A DNA stretch of 64,000 nt, taken from assembly GCF_900107045.1 (NCBI RefSeq), contig NZ_FNON01000014.1, positions 1 to 64,000 on the forward strand, written 5' to 3'. Below the pieces are notes generated by a model. It had not been told where the DNA came from and did not search any database. It saw nothing but the letters and a program-made list of their open reading frames with translations. Positions 17,845 to 26,121 of this stretch are shown piece after piece. A program made the translations under genes and the position numbers. Position 1 is the first letter of the stretch. Each line of letters starts with the position of its first letter. This DNA is from Amycolatopsis xylanica (GTDB lineage Bacteria > Actinomycetota > Actinomycetes > Mycobacteriales > Pseudonocardiaceae).

Positions 17845-18456
17845 TCAGCCGCCCGCGAAATCCGCCGATCGGCCATGCGCGCTGACCATGTGCCGGTCAC
17901 GGAAGAGGTAGGCGGCGCCGATCCCGAGCAGCACGGCCCGCAGCACCATCTGCAGCCTGGTCACGATCCCGACGTACTGGCCGCCGCCGAGCGACTCCAG
18001 CAGCAGCACCCCGAGCCACGTCCCGAGCACGAGCAGCAGTCCGATGAACGCCGACGCACGCCACCCCGGCGGCCACCACAACGCCAGCGAGGCCTCGCCG
18101 ACCACGAATACGAGATTCGTGAGCAGCGTCACCCAGGGGCTCTGGGGGAACAGCGCGCCCGCGACCACGGTGACCCCGAGCAGCGCGACCGTCGCCGCGG
18201 TGAGCCTGGCCAGCCAGTGCAGCGGCGACAGCCGCATCAGCGGCAGCCCCGAGACGATGAGCGCGCCGCCCGCGACGACCTGCACGTACTTGAACAGCGG
18301 AGCGAACCGCTGACCGTCCAGGTACAGGTTCTCCACCCTGATGTGGATCGGCGACAGCCCGGTGGGCAGGAAGAACTCCAGCACCCAGGCGACATAGCCC
18401 AGCATCCCGATGCCGAGCAGGGTCACCGCCAACACCCGAGCCGATTGCACGTGCAC
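17845..18456 (-). CDS. DUF998-family integral membrane protein
   Basis: 203 residues with five to six hydrophobic helices. The motif LEFFLPTGLSPIHIRVENL after the first helix is typical of DUF998 membrane proteins. The start is GTG, 3 nt after the lysX stop, so it is translated with lysX and may assist membrane lipid or envelope functions, but its role is unknown. The C-terminal ~20 residues are basic and cytoplasmic. Confidence 0.72.
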   Translation of the reverse strand: MHVQSARVLAVTLLGIGMLGYVAWVLEFFLPTGLSPIHIRVENLYLDGQRFAPLFKYVQVVAGGALIVSGLPLMRLSPLHWLARLTAATVALLGVTVVAGALFPQSPWVTLLTNLVFVVGEASLALWWPPGWRASAFIGLLLVLGTWLGVLLLESLGGGQYVGIVTRLQMVLRAVLLGIGAAYLFRDRHMVSAHGRSADFAGG

Positions 18457-18459
18457 AAT

Positions 18460-21400
18460 CTAGGCGTGCGGACGTACGAACGGGAATAGCACGGTCTGCC
18501 GAATCGACGCGCCGGTCAGCATCATCAGCAAACGGTCGATCCCCAGGCCGAGCCCGCCCGTCGGGGGCATGCCGTGCTCGAGCGCCAGCAGGAAGTCCTC
18601 GTCCAGCTCCATCGCCTCGACATCGCCGCTGGCCGCGCGCAGTGACTGTGCCTCCAGCCGCCGCCGCTGCTCCAGCGGATCCGTGAGCTCGGTGTAGGCC
18701 GTGCCGACCTCCGAGCCGAACGCGATCAGGTCCCACCGCTCGGCGAGCCTCGGGTCGACCCGGTGCTGGCGGGTGAGCGGGGAGACGTCGGTCGGATAGT
18801 CGGTGTAGAAGGTCGGCATCACGGTCGACGGCTCGACGAGGTGCTCGTGCGCCTTCAGTACCAGGTCACCGTGGCCGGCGTCGTCCGAGACGGCGATCCC
18901 GTGCGCGCGGCACAGCTCACGCAGCTTCTCGACGGACGTGCCCGAGTCGATCCGCTCACCGAGCTTCGCCGAGACGGCCTCGTGCACCGGGATGACCGGC
19001 CAGTCACCCGAGATGTCGTATTCGACGAGCCTGCCGTCCGGCCCGGGCCGCCGCACCACCTGCGCGCCGTACGCGGCTTCGGCGGCGTGCTGGATGAGCT
19101 CGCGGGTCAGCGTGCGCATCGTGTCGTAGTCGGCGTACGCCTGATACGCCTCGAGCATCGTGAACTCGGGGTTGTGCGTGGCGTCGACGCCCTCGTTGCG
19201 GAAGTTGCGGTTGAGCTCGAACACCCGCTCCACCCCGGCGACGCACAGCCGCTTGAGGTACAGCTCCGGCGCGATGCGCAGGTACATCCGCATGTCGTAG
19301 GCGTTGATGTGGGTGACGAACGGCCGCGCGTTCGCCCCGCCGTGCACCGTCTGCAGCATCGGCGTCTCGACCTCGAGGTAGTCGCGGTGGTGCAGCCGCT
19401 CGCGCACCGCGCGCACGACCGTCGACCGCAGCCGCAGCATGTTCGTCGAGTCCGGATTGACCACCAGGTCGAGGTAGCGCTGGCGGACGCGGGTCTCCGG
19501 GTCGGTGAGCCCCTTGCGCTTGTCCGGCAGCGGGTGCAGGCATTTCGCGGTCACGGTCCACTCGTCGACGAGAACGGACAGTTCGCCGCGCTTCGAGGTG
19601 ACGACCTGGCCGCTGACCCCGACGTGGTCGCCGAGGTCGATCCCGGCGCGCCAATCGGTGAGATCCAGCGTGGACGCGTCGAGCATCAGCTGGAGCTCGC
19701 CGGAGAAGTCACGGACCTCGGCGAAGGCGAGCCCGCCGTGGTTGCGCAGCGCGATCACCCGGCCCGCGACACGCACGCGATGCCCGGTCAGGGTGTCCGG
19801 GGGCAGCCCGGCGAACTTCTTGACGACGTCGCCGAGCAGGTCCTCGCGCGCGAAGCCCGCCGGATACGGATCGCGGCCCGAGTCGCGCAGCTTGCCGAGC
19901 TTGTCGATGCGGACGCGGACCTGCTCGGGCCGCCGCGTCTGCTTGGGCGCGAGCCGCGCGGCGTCCTCGTCGATCTGCTTCGCCTGCGCGACGAAGTCGT
20001 CGGTGACCGTCTCCAGCCGCAGCGCGCGCGACGCTCCCGTCGGCACGAAGCCTTCGAGCGCGCCCGCGACGATGCTGACCCTGACCAGGCGCCGTGCCGA
20101 GGAGTAGCACAGGAACCGGGGCTCCCAGAACGGCCCGTACTTCGCGTTCGAGCGGTACAGCGACTCGAGCTGGAAGAACCGCGAGGCGACGCTGAGCACC
20201 GAACGCCACAGCCGCAGGATCGGGCCGGCGCCGATGCGCTCGCCCTCGGCGAACACCGCGCGGAACATCGCGAAGTTGAGCGAGATCTGCTGCGCGCCGA
20301 GGTGGGAGCTCGCCTCGACGACGGCGGCGATCATGTACTCGTTGAGCCCGTTCTCGGCGTCGCGGTCGCGGCGCATGAGGTCGAGCGAGAGCCCGCGGCG
20401 GCCCCAGGGCACGAACGACAGCAGCCCGCGCAGGTCGCCCTTGGCGTCGTAGGCCTCGACCATCACGCTGCGGCCGTCGCTCGGGTCGCCGAGGCGCCCG
20501 AGCGCCATCGAGAAGCCGCGTTCGGTCTCGGCGCCGCGCCAATGCTGGGCCCTGGCGAGCAGCTCGGCCATCTCGTCTTCGGGGATCTCGCCGTGGCGGC
20601 GGACCTGCGTGGTGTAGCCGGCGCGCTCGATGCGCTTCACGGCCTGGCGCATCGAGCGGCGCTCCGGCCCGGCCAACGAGAAGTCACGGACGTCGAGGAT
20701 CGCCTCGTCGCCGATCTCGAGCGCGCGCAGCCCGGCGTCGGTGTACACCTTCGCGCCGCGCTCGCTCGCGCCGAGCACGCCGGGCGTCCAGCCGTAGGTG
20801 TAGGTCTCGGCGAGCCAGGCCTGGACCGCCTCCGGCCAGGCTTCGGGGTCGCCGATCGGGTCGGCGCTGGCCACGCTCGTGCCCGCGAGCACGCGATAGG
20901 TGACCGCGGCGCGCCCGGACGGCGCGAAGACGACGCTCTTGTCCCGCCGCGTGGCGAAATAGCCGAGCGAGTCGCCCTCGCCGTGCTCGGCGAGGAGCCT
21001 GCGGACGTGGAGTTCTTCCTGGTCGGTGCGCAGGCGGCGGCTGCGCACCCCGCGGAACAACGCGTACAGCGCTGCCGCGGCGACCAGGGTCGCCGCCACG
21101 TCGAGCAGCCCGTCGAGCCACGCGGGCCCGGTGTGGGTGCCCCGGAAGCGGATCAGCTCGCCGGTCGTGTGGTTGAAGACCCAGGCCAGCCGCTCGAAGG
21201 TGTTCTCGAGCCTGCCGGGGAACGCCTCGGTCAGCGCCCAGCCGATCAGCATGACCCCGGCCAGCCCGCCGAGCAGCACGGTCACGCCGTCGCGCCACGC
21301 GGTCGGCGCGAGCCGGGCCGGGAACGCCGGGCGGATCAGCAGCAGGAACGCGATCAGCGCGAGCGAGACGAGGTCGGCCAGCGTGAGCACCCAGAGGATG

Positions 21401-21786
21401 CCGGGGATGTGCCGGATCTGCCTGGCCGAGAGCACCAGCTCCGGCGTCAGGTACACGACCACCTGCATCCCGATCGTGTACAGCAGGCTGCCGACCTGGA
21501 ACAGGATGAACGTGTAGAGCGCCGCGGTCTTGCGGCGGCGCAGCGCGGCGCCGAGCACGAACAGCAGGACCACGATGATCAGGCTGGGGCTCGCCGGGAT
21601 GCCGAACACCCAGAACGCCGTCTGGACGTTCGTGCCCAGCTTGCCCTTGATGCCGCCCGCCAGCAGGTACAGCAGTGAGAACACCGCGCCGAGCTGGACG
21701 ACGGTGGCGACGACGCCTCCGGCCTTGCGCTTCCACTGCGGCACGTCCGCCACGCGTTCGCGTGGAGTTGCCCTCGGGTGACCCAT
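18460..21786 (-). CDS. lysX: LysX: lysyl-phosphatidylglycerol synthase fused to lysyl-tRNA synthetase
   Basis: 1108-residue fusion. Residues about 20-230 form seven or so transmembrane helices; about 240-590 is the DUF2156/MprF-type aminoacyl transferase (for example LSLDLMRRDRDAENGLNEYM); about 640-1108 is a class II lysyl-tRNA synthetase with an OB-fold, motif 2 FRNEGVDATHNPEFTMLE and motif 3 GLGIDRLLM. It charges tRNA-Lys and transfers lysine to phosphatidylglycerol, giving resistance to cationic peptides, as for mycobacterial LysX. ATG at 21786 has a GAAAGGTCAGG site; another ATG lies 11 codons upstream without one. The DUF998 gene follows by 3 nt. The housekeeping LysS must be elsewhere. 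Confidence 0.93.
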   Translation of the reverse strand: MGHPRATPRERVADVPQWKRKAGGVVATVVQLGAVFSLLYLLAGGIKGKLGTNVQTAFWVFGIPASPSLIIVVLLFVLGAALRRRKTAALYTFILFQVGSLLYTIGMQVVVYLTPELVLSARQIRHIPGILWVLTLADLVSLALIAFLLLIRPAFPARLAPTAWRDGVTVLLGGLAGVMLIGWALTEAFPGRLENTFERLAWVFNHTTGELIRFRGTHTGPAWLDGLLDVAATLVAAAALYALFRGVRSRRLRTDQEELHVRRLLAEHGEGDSLGYFATRRDKSVVFAPSGRAAVTYRVLAGTSVASADPIGDPEAWPEAVQAWLAETYTYGWTPGVLGASERGAKVYTDAGLRALEIGDEAILDVRDFSLAGPERRSMRQAVKRIERAGYTTQVRRHGEIPEDEMAELLARAQHWRGAETERGFSMALGRLGDPSDGRSVMVEAYDAKGDLRGLLSFVPWGRRGLSLDLMRRDRDAENGLNEYMIAAVVEASSHLGAQQISLNFAMFRAVFAEGERIGAGPILRLWRSVLSVASRFFQLESLYRSNAKYGPFWEPRFLCYSSARRLVRVSIVAGALEGFVPTGASRALRLETVTDDFVAQAKQIDEDAARLAPKQTRRPEQVRVRIDKLGKLRDSGRDPYPAGFAREDLLGDVVKKFAGLPPDTLTGHRVRVAGRVIALRNHGGLAFAEVRDFSGELQLMLDASTLDLTDWRAGIDLGDHVGVSGQVVTSKRGELSVLVDEWTVTAKCLHPLPDKRKGLTDPETRVRQRYLDLVVNPDSTNMLRLRSTVVRAVRERLHHRDYLEVETPMLQTVHGGANARPFVTHINAYDMRMYLRIAPELYLKRLCVAGVERVFELNRNFRNEGVDATHNPEFTMLEAYQAYADYDTMRTLTRELIQHAAEAAYGAQVVRRPGPDGRLVEYDISGDWPVIPVHEAVSAKLGERIDSGTSVEKLRELCRAHGIAVSDDAGHGDLVLKAHEHLVEPSTVMPTFYTDYPTDVSPLTRQHRVDPRLAERWDLIAFGSEVGTAYTELTDPLEQRRRLEAQSLRAASGDVEAMELDEDFLLALEHGMPPTGGLGLGIDRLLMMLTGASIRQTVLFPFVRPHA

Positions 21787-22084
21787 CCTGACCTTTCGCG
21801 ACTTTTCCGAGCAAGTCATGTGCTACGACGTCAGTGAACCCTCACGGGTTGTCCCCCGGCGTCATCCAGAAGTCTTATTCGGTGGCTACATCGTTCCCCG
21901 GACGGATGAGCGGGTGTGCGCTGGGTACCCCTTCGCAGGTGACGGACTGCACAACTCCAGCGTGTGAAGCTGGTCGCACGGTATTGGGACCCTCTTCCGC
22001 GCGTGTCACGCTTTGTGCGTTCACAAGCTCCACGACCCAGGGACCTCGGGACCCGAGGCCTTGAGGGAAGGACGGTCGACGACG
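21787..22084. other. Intergenic region between divergent lysX and panB
   Basis: About 300 bases with no gene. It must hold the promoters of both flanking genes; no convincing -35/-10 pair, riboswitch or operator could be assigned by eye. A purine-rich GAGGGAAGGA lies 12 nt before the panB ATG and is its probable ribosome site. Confidence 0.4.
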
Positions 22085-22960
22085 ATGTCAGCCACCAGCG
22101 ATTCCGGCCCGGAGGTAGCGGCGCCGTACGGGACAGGCCCTTCTGGCCAGGCGGCCAAGCCGGTCAAGAAGGTCCGCATCCATCATCTGCGTGAGCTCAA
22201 GGAGCGCGGCGAGCCGTGGCCGATGCTCACCGCCTACGACATGTACACCGCCGAGCTGTTCGACGAGGCCGGTATCCCCGTGCTGCTCGTCGGCGACTCG
22301 GCCGCGAACAACGTGTTCGGCTACGACACCTCGCTGCCGGTGACCGTGGACGAGCTGCTGCCTTTGGTCCGCGGCGTGACGCGTTCGGTCAAGCGGGCGC
22401 TGGTCGTGGCCGACCTGCCGTTCGGCTCGTACCAGCTCTCGCCGGAGCAGGCGCTGGCCACGTCGGTGCGGTTCATGAAGGAAGGCCGCGCGCACGCGGT
22501 GAAGCTCGAAGGCGGCCGCCGGTTCGCCGCGCACGTCGAGGCGCTGACCTCGGCGGGCGTGCCGGTGATGGGACACATCGGATTCACCCCGCAGAGTGAG
22601 CACAATCTGGGCGGGTACCGCGTGCAGGGGCGCGGCGAAGCGGCCGAGGTGCTGCTCGCCGACGCGCTGGCGCTGCAGGAGGCGGGCGCGTTCGCGGTCG
22701 TCATGGAGATGGTGCCCGCGGAGGCGGCCAAGCGGGTCACGCACGAGCTGAAGATCCCGACGGTCGGCATCGGCGCCGGGCCGGACTGCGACGCGCAGGT
22801 GCTCGTCTGGCAGGACATGGCCGGGCTGCGGCGCGGCAAGGCGCCGCGGTTCGTGAAGCGGTACGCGGATGTCGCCGGGGTGCTCTCCCAGGCGGCGACG
22901 GCGTTCGCCGACGAGGTCCGCCGCGGCGAGTTCCCCGCCTCGGAGCACGCGTTCCACTGA
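22085..22960 (+). CDS. panB: 3-methyl-2-oxobutanoate hydroxymethyltransferase
   Basis: 291-residue PanB, first enzyme of pantothenate synthesis: methylene-tetrahydrofolate plus alpha-ketoisovalerate to ketopantoate. Signatures are LTAYDMYTAELFDEAG, VGDSAANNVFGYDTSLPVT, VKLEGG and GHIGFTPQS, with catalytic Glu in MEMVPAE. There is a ~30-residue unconserved N-terminal tail. The ATG at 22085 is preceded by a purine-rich ribosome site. Not clustered with panC/panD here; the position next to glnA2/TAP peptidases is shared with M. tuberculosis (Rv2225). A strong hairpin follows. Confidence 0.95.
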   Translation: MSATSDSGPEVAAPYGTGPSGQAAKPVKKVRIHHLRELKERGEPWPMLTAYDMYTAELFDEAGIPVLLVGDSAANNVFGYDTSLPVTVDELLPLVRGVTRSVKRALVVADLPFGSYQLSPEQALATSVRFMKEGRAHAVKLEGGRRFAAHVEALTSAGVPVMGHIGFTPQSEHNLGGYRVQGRGEAAEVLLADALALQEAGAFAVVMEMVPAEAAKRVTHELKIPTVGIGAGPDCDAQVLVWQDMAGLRRGKAPRFVKRYADVAGVLSQAATAFADEVRRGEFPASEHAFH

Positions 22961-22977
22961 GTCACCGGACAACCACG

Positions 22978-23010
22978 CCGCGCCCGAGACATCCGATGTC
23001 TCGGGCGCGG
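22978..23010 (+). terminator. Rho-independent-type terminator of panB
   Basis: Perfect 15-bp arms CCGCGCCCGAGACAT and ATGTCTCGGGCGCGG with a 3-base loop, followed by TTGTGTGTAT, 17 nt after the panB stop. Confidence 0.85.
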
Positions 23011-23039
23011 TTGTGTGTATCCCAATGATCGCCGCGTAT

Positions 23040-23055
23040 GTTCATGTATATGAAC
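23040..23055. promoter_or_regulatory. Candidate operator dyad upstream of small ORF promoter
   Basis: GTTCAT-N4-ATGAAC, a perfect 6+6 inverted repeat in an AT-rich context, ending 13 nt before the -35 element of the promoter at 23069. The size fits a homodimeric regulator. No regulator gene is adjacent, so the protein that binds it is unknown. Confidence 0.45.
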
Positions 23056-23068
23056 AACAATCATGTCC

Positions 23069-23097
23069 TTGACGGCATTCGAGGCGTGATTTAGCGT
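23069..23097 (+). promoter_or_regulatory. Promoter of the 83-residue ORF
   Basis: -35 TTGACG (23069-23074), 17-nt spacer, -10 TAGCGT (23092-23097). Predicted transcription start is near 23104, about 50 nt before the TTG start codon at 23154. Confidence 0.65.
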
Positions 23098-23153
23098 TTA
23101 GTCCACCGCCGCCACGGGATCGAGCACCGAAGAAACCTCGAAGAGGAGGAATC

Positions 23154-23405
23154 TTGCTGCGTTTTCGTGAGCGAGCTCAGGTCACCCGGCCGAGCGCCGG
23201 CATGTCGCCCGCGTGGCTGACATCCCCGGCGGGCGCGGTGGTGACCGTCGGCGCACGGAGCCGGCAAGAGACTTTTCTTCGCAATGCCCATCCGAGTTCG
23301 CCTTACCTGGGGAAAGCCAGTGCGCGCAACGAAATCCGCGCCGCGGGCGAGGCTACGGGCACGGGTGGTGATTTCGCGCGCGCTGCCGAGGTGACGGCGC
23401 GTTAG
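23154..23405 (+). CDS. Small hypothetical protein (83 aa)
   Basis: I do not recognise this protein. It begins at TTG directly after a very strong ribosome site (GAGGAGGAATC) and lies between a good promoter and a strong terminator, which together support expression. The product is basic and Ala/Arg-rich (MLRFRERAQ... ending AAEVTAR), with no signal peptide, membrane helix or cysteine motif. Codon use is less GC-biased at third positions than in neighbours, so the RNA rather than the peptide may be the product. The strand and transcription unit are better supported than the reading frame. Confidence 0.45.
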   Translation: MLRFRERAQVTRPSAGMSPAWLTSPAGAVVTVGARSRQETFLRNAHPSSPYLGKASARNEIRAAGEATGTGGDFARAAEVTAR

Positions 23406-23420
23406 GCGCGAACCAGAGAC

Positions 23421-23457
23421 GGGGGCCCGCTCAGCCCGGCGGCGGGGGCGGGCCCCC
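23421..23457 (+). terminator. Terminator of the small ORF unit
   Basis: GGGGGCCCGC and GCGGGCCCCC form a 10-bp all-GC stem with a 17-nt loop, followed by ACCTTTTGCCCATTTT. It ends 15 nt after the small ORF stop and insulates it from the proline iminopeptidase gene. Confidence 0.75.
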
Positions 23458-23506
23458 ACCTTTTGCCCATTTTCCCCATGCGGCCAGTGGGAATACAGTG
23501 TCTCTT

Positions 23507-24457
23507 ATGGACTTGTACCCACCGATCCGGCCGTATGCCGCGGGGATGCTGGACGTGGGTGACGGGCACCGGGTGTACGTCGAGACGGCCGGGAACCGTG
23601 AGGGCAAACCCGTGGTGGTGCTGCACGGCGGCCCCGGCAGCGGGATCGCGGCACTGTCGCGGCAGCATTTCGATCCGGCCGCCTACCGGATCATCCTGTT
23701 CGACCAGCGTGGCGCCGGGCGGAGCACGCCGAGCATCGCCGACATGGACGCCGATCTGTCCGCGAACACGTTGTGGCACTTGGTCGACGACATGGAGAAG
23801 ATCCGCGAGGGCCTCGGCGTCGAGCAGTGGCAGCTGTTCGGTGGTTCGTGGGGCGCGACGCTCGCGCTCGCCTACGCCGAGACGCATCCGCACCGGGTGA
23901 GTGAGATCGTGCTGCGCGGGGTGTTCACCGCGCGGCAGCGGGAACTGGACTGGATTTACCGTGCCGGCGCGGGGAATCTGTTCCCCGCGGAGTGGGCGAA
24001 CTACCTCGCGCCGCTCGGCGGCGCCCACGCCGATCCGCTGTCCGGTTACCGGGAACTCGTGTTCCATCCGGACGCCGGTGTGGCCGAGGGTGCGGCCGTC
24101 GCGTGGAGCGCCTGGGAGGGCGCCATCGTCTCGGTGGTGCCGCAGCCGGGTTTCCTGGACAGCTACAGCGACCCGAAGTTCGCGGTGCCGTTCGCGCGGA
24201 TCGCGTTGCACTACTTCTCACACGGCGCCTGGCTCGATCCCGGGCAGCTCATCCGCGATGCGGGGAAGCTCGCCGGGATTCCCGGGGTGATCGTGCAAGG
24301 CCGGTACGACGTGGTGTGCCCGCCGGTGACCGCGTACGAGCTGCACCAGGCTTGGCCGGGCTCACAGCTCGAAATCGTCGAAAGCGCGGGACACGCGGTG
24401 ACCGATCCGGGAGTGCTTGGCCGTTTGCGGGCGGCGACGGATTCTTTCCGCCCTTAG
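23507..24457 (+). CDS. pip: Proline iminopeptidase
   Basis: 316-residue alpha/beta hydrolase of the S33 family that releases N-terminal proline from peptides. It begins MDLYPPIRPY, the standard start of this family, and carries HGGPGSG (oxyanion), FDQRGAGRS, the nucleophile elbow GGSWGA, and C-terminal QGRYDVVCPP (Asp) and AGHAV (His). No signal peptide, so cytoplasmic. The ATG at 23507 lies 7 nt after a TACAGT -10-like hexamer, suggesting a leaderless mRNA. An in-frame GTG at 23498 is the alternative. Confidence 0.93.
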   Translation: MDLYPPIRPYAAGMLDVGDGHRVYVETAGNREGKPVVVLHGGPGSGIAALSRQHFDPAAYRIILFDQRGAGRSTPSIADMDADLSANTLWHLVDDMEKIREGLGVEQWQLFGGSWGATLALAYAETHPHRVSEIVLRGVFTARQRELDWIYRAGAGNLFPAEWANYLAPLGGAHADPLSGYRELVFHPDAGVAEGAAVAWSAWEGAIVSVVPQPGFLDSYSDPKFAVPFARIALHYFSHGAWLDPGQLIRDAGKLAGIPGVIVQGRYDVVCPPVTAYELHQAWPGSQLEIVESAGHAVTDPGVLGRLRAATDSFRP

Positions 24458-24490
24458 GCCTGCGTTTTCCTGACACGCTGCGGGGAAACA

Positions 24491-25945
24491 TCAGACCTGC
24501 AGCGCCAGCCATAGCTCCGCGCGGAAGCCAGGTGAGTCGAGACCGCGGCCGGTGAGTTCTTCGACCTTGCGCATCCGGTTGCGCAAGGTGTGCCGGTGGA
24601 CGCCCAATTGGTTCGCGGCGAGGTCCCAATGGCCATGGTGTTCGAGCCAGCAGCGCAACGACGTGATCAGATCACCACGCCCGGTCTCGTCGTGCAGGCG
24701 CAGCGGAGCCAGCAAGGTTTCCGCAAACGCTTGCGCCACCGCGGGATCGACCAGCTCGACCACTCCGCGCGCGGCGTGATCGGCGAAGCGCACCACCGGC
24801 GCGCGTTTCGCTTGCGCGGCGCGCGACGCTTGCTCGGCTTGGCGCAGTCCACTGGCGAAGTCCTCAAGGGACACTGGTACCGAAACGCCCGTGTGCAAGC
24901 CCGTTGCCTTCGCGAGGACCCAGGATTCAGTGTCCGCTGAACAGAGAATCACCACGAACGGTCCTGACTCCGCGAAGAACGGTCGCTCCGGCAGGTCTTC
25001 GAACTCCGCCTCGAGCGCGTCGAAGAGCGTCCGCCGCGCGGCCGGGGTCCCGGTCACCGCGAGCACCGACCACGGGGGCACGGGCGCGCCGCCCCACAGT
25101 GTCCGCATCGATCGCACGGCCGATTCGGGTTTGTCCGCCAGCAGGTCGAGCAGCACGGAACGCAGCCGGCGCACCGCCCCGCCGTGCGCCCGATTCTGTT
25201 CCAGCGCAAGGGAAAGCAACGAGACCGCGGTGTTCACTATGTACCGGTCGGCGGCGTCCAGCGCCCCCTTCCCCACGGCGAGGTAGCCGCGCGCACCGGT
25301 GTCGAGGGTCTGCACGACCACCTCGTGTTCCCCGATCCGCGCGACCCGCGCCCCCGCCTTCAACCGGCGCAGCTCGCCTGCCAGCCCCGGCGCGAATCCG
25401 CGCGCCGACGCGGGCGCCGCCTCGACGACGGCTCCGCCCGCGTCGAGCAGCAAAGCCCACCCGTCGACGAGCCGCGCCAGCCGCCGCACGACCGCGCCGG
25501 GCCCGCCGCGCCCGACCGCGGCACGCGTGAGTTCCTGCTGCCCGCGTCCGGTGCGGACGACCGACGCGTAGTCGTCGGCGGCGACCGCCCGCGAAACCGC
25601 GCGCGTGATCGCGATGAACGGCGTGCGCCGCGGAACCTCGAGCACCGGCAAGCCGACTTCGGCGGCCGTCGCGACCAACGCGGCGGGAATCGACAGATGA
25701 CTCAGCCCGACCCCGAACCCCAAGCCGGCGACCCGCGCTTCGACCAGTCGTCGGACGTATGCCCCGGAAGTGTGCTCATCGAGCGCCAGGCCGGTGGTCA
25801 GCAAAAGCTCCCCGCCTTCCAGGAAGGCGTTCGGATCGGTCAGTTCGGTCGGGTGCACCCACCCGATGGCCCGATCCAGTGCCCCCTCCCCCGCCCGCAC
25901 CACCAGCCCGAGCGAACCGGCCAGCTCGCGAAGCGTTAGCGCCAT
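24491..25945 (-). CDS. PucR-family transcriptional regulator
   Basis: 484 residues. The N-terminal PucR domain (about 10-125; for example GWVHPTELTDPNAFLEGGELLLTTG is its core, split here for length) is followed by a GGDEF-like central region and a C-terminal helix-turn-helix (NQLGVHRHTLRNRMRKVEEL). Such regulators often sit beside amine or purine catabolic genes and activate them. Divergent from gabT, it is the obvious candidate regulator of the gabT-aldehyde dehydrogenase operon. A TATAAT hexamer 9 nt before its ATG suggests a leaderless transcript. Confidence 0.88.
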   Translation of the reverse strand: MALTLRELAGSLGLVVRAGEGALDRAIGWVHPTELTDPNAFLEGGELLLTTGLALDEHTSGAYVRRLVEARVAGLGFGVGLSHLSIPAALVATAAEVGLPVLEVPRRTPFIAITRAVSRAVAADDYASVVRTGRGQQELTRAAVGRGGPGAVVRRLARLVDGWALLLDAGGAVVEAAPASARGFAPGLAGELRRLKAGARVARIGEHEVVVQTLDTGARGYLAVGKGALDAADRYIVNTAVSLLSLALEQNRAHGGAVRRLRSVLLDLLADKPESAVRSMRTLWGGAPVPPWSVLAVTGTPAARRTLFDALEAEFEDLPERPFFAESGPFVVILCSADTESWVLAKATGLHTGVSVPVSLEDFASGLRQAEQASRAAQAKRAPVVRFADHAARGVVELVDPAVAQAFAETLLAPLRLHDETGRGDLITSLRCWLEHHGHWDLAANQLGVHRHTLRNRMRKVEELTGRGLDSPGFRAELWLALQV

Positions 25946-25953
25946 AACGTCTA

Positions 25954-25959
25954 ATTATA
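25954..25959 (-). promoter_or_regulatory. -10 element of the PucR regulator gene
   Basis: Perfect TATAAT on the minus strand, 8 nt before the ATG at 25945; transcription should start at or within two bases of the start codon. No clear -35 is seen at 17-18 nt. Just upstream, GTCCA occurs twice 9 bases apart (25971-25985), possibly part of an operator for autoregulation. Confidence 0.5.
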
Positions 25960-26121
25960 CGCTTCAAACTGTCCAAAACGTCCACCTGACCTCGGGCGCG
26001 CTCGGTCTCATGCTGAGTGAGTACTCGCCCGAGCGAATCGTGCGCACTTCATTCCCAGCCCGGCCCGCGGGTGTATCGGCCGGAGAGGTCGAGCGCGCAC
26101 CGGCAACCACAGGAGTCCACC

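Noticed and set aside
18763..21678. 971-codon plus-strand ORF
   Set aside because: Antisense shadow of lysX with no recognisable domain.
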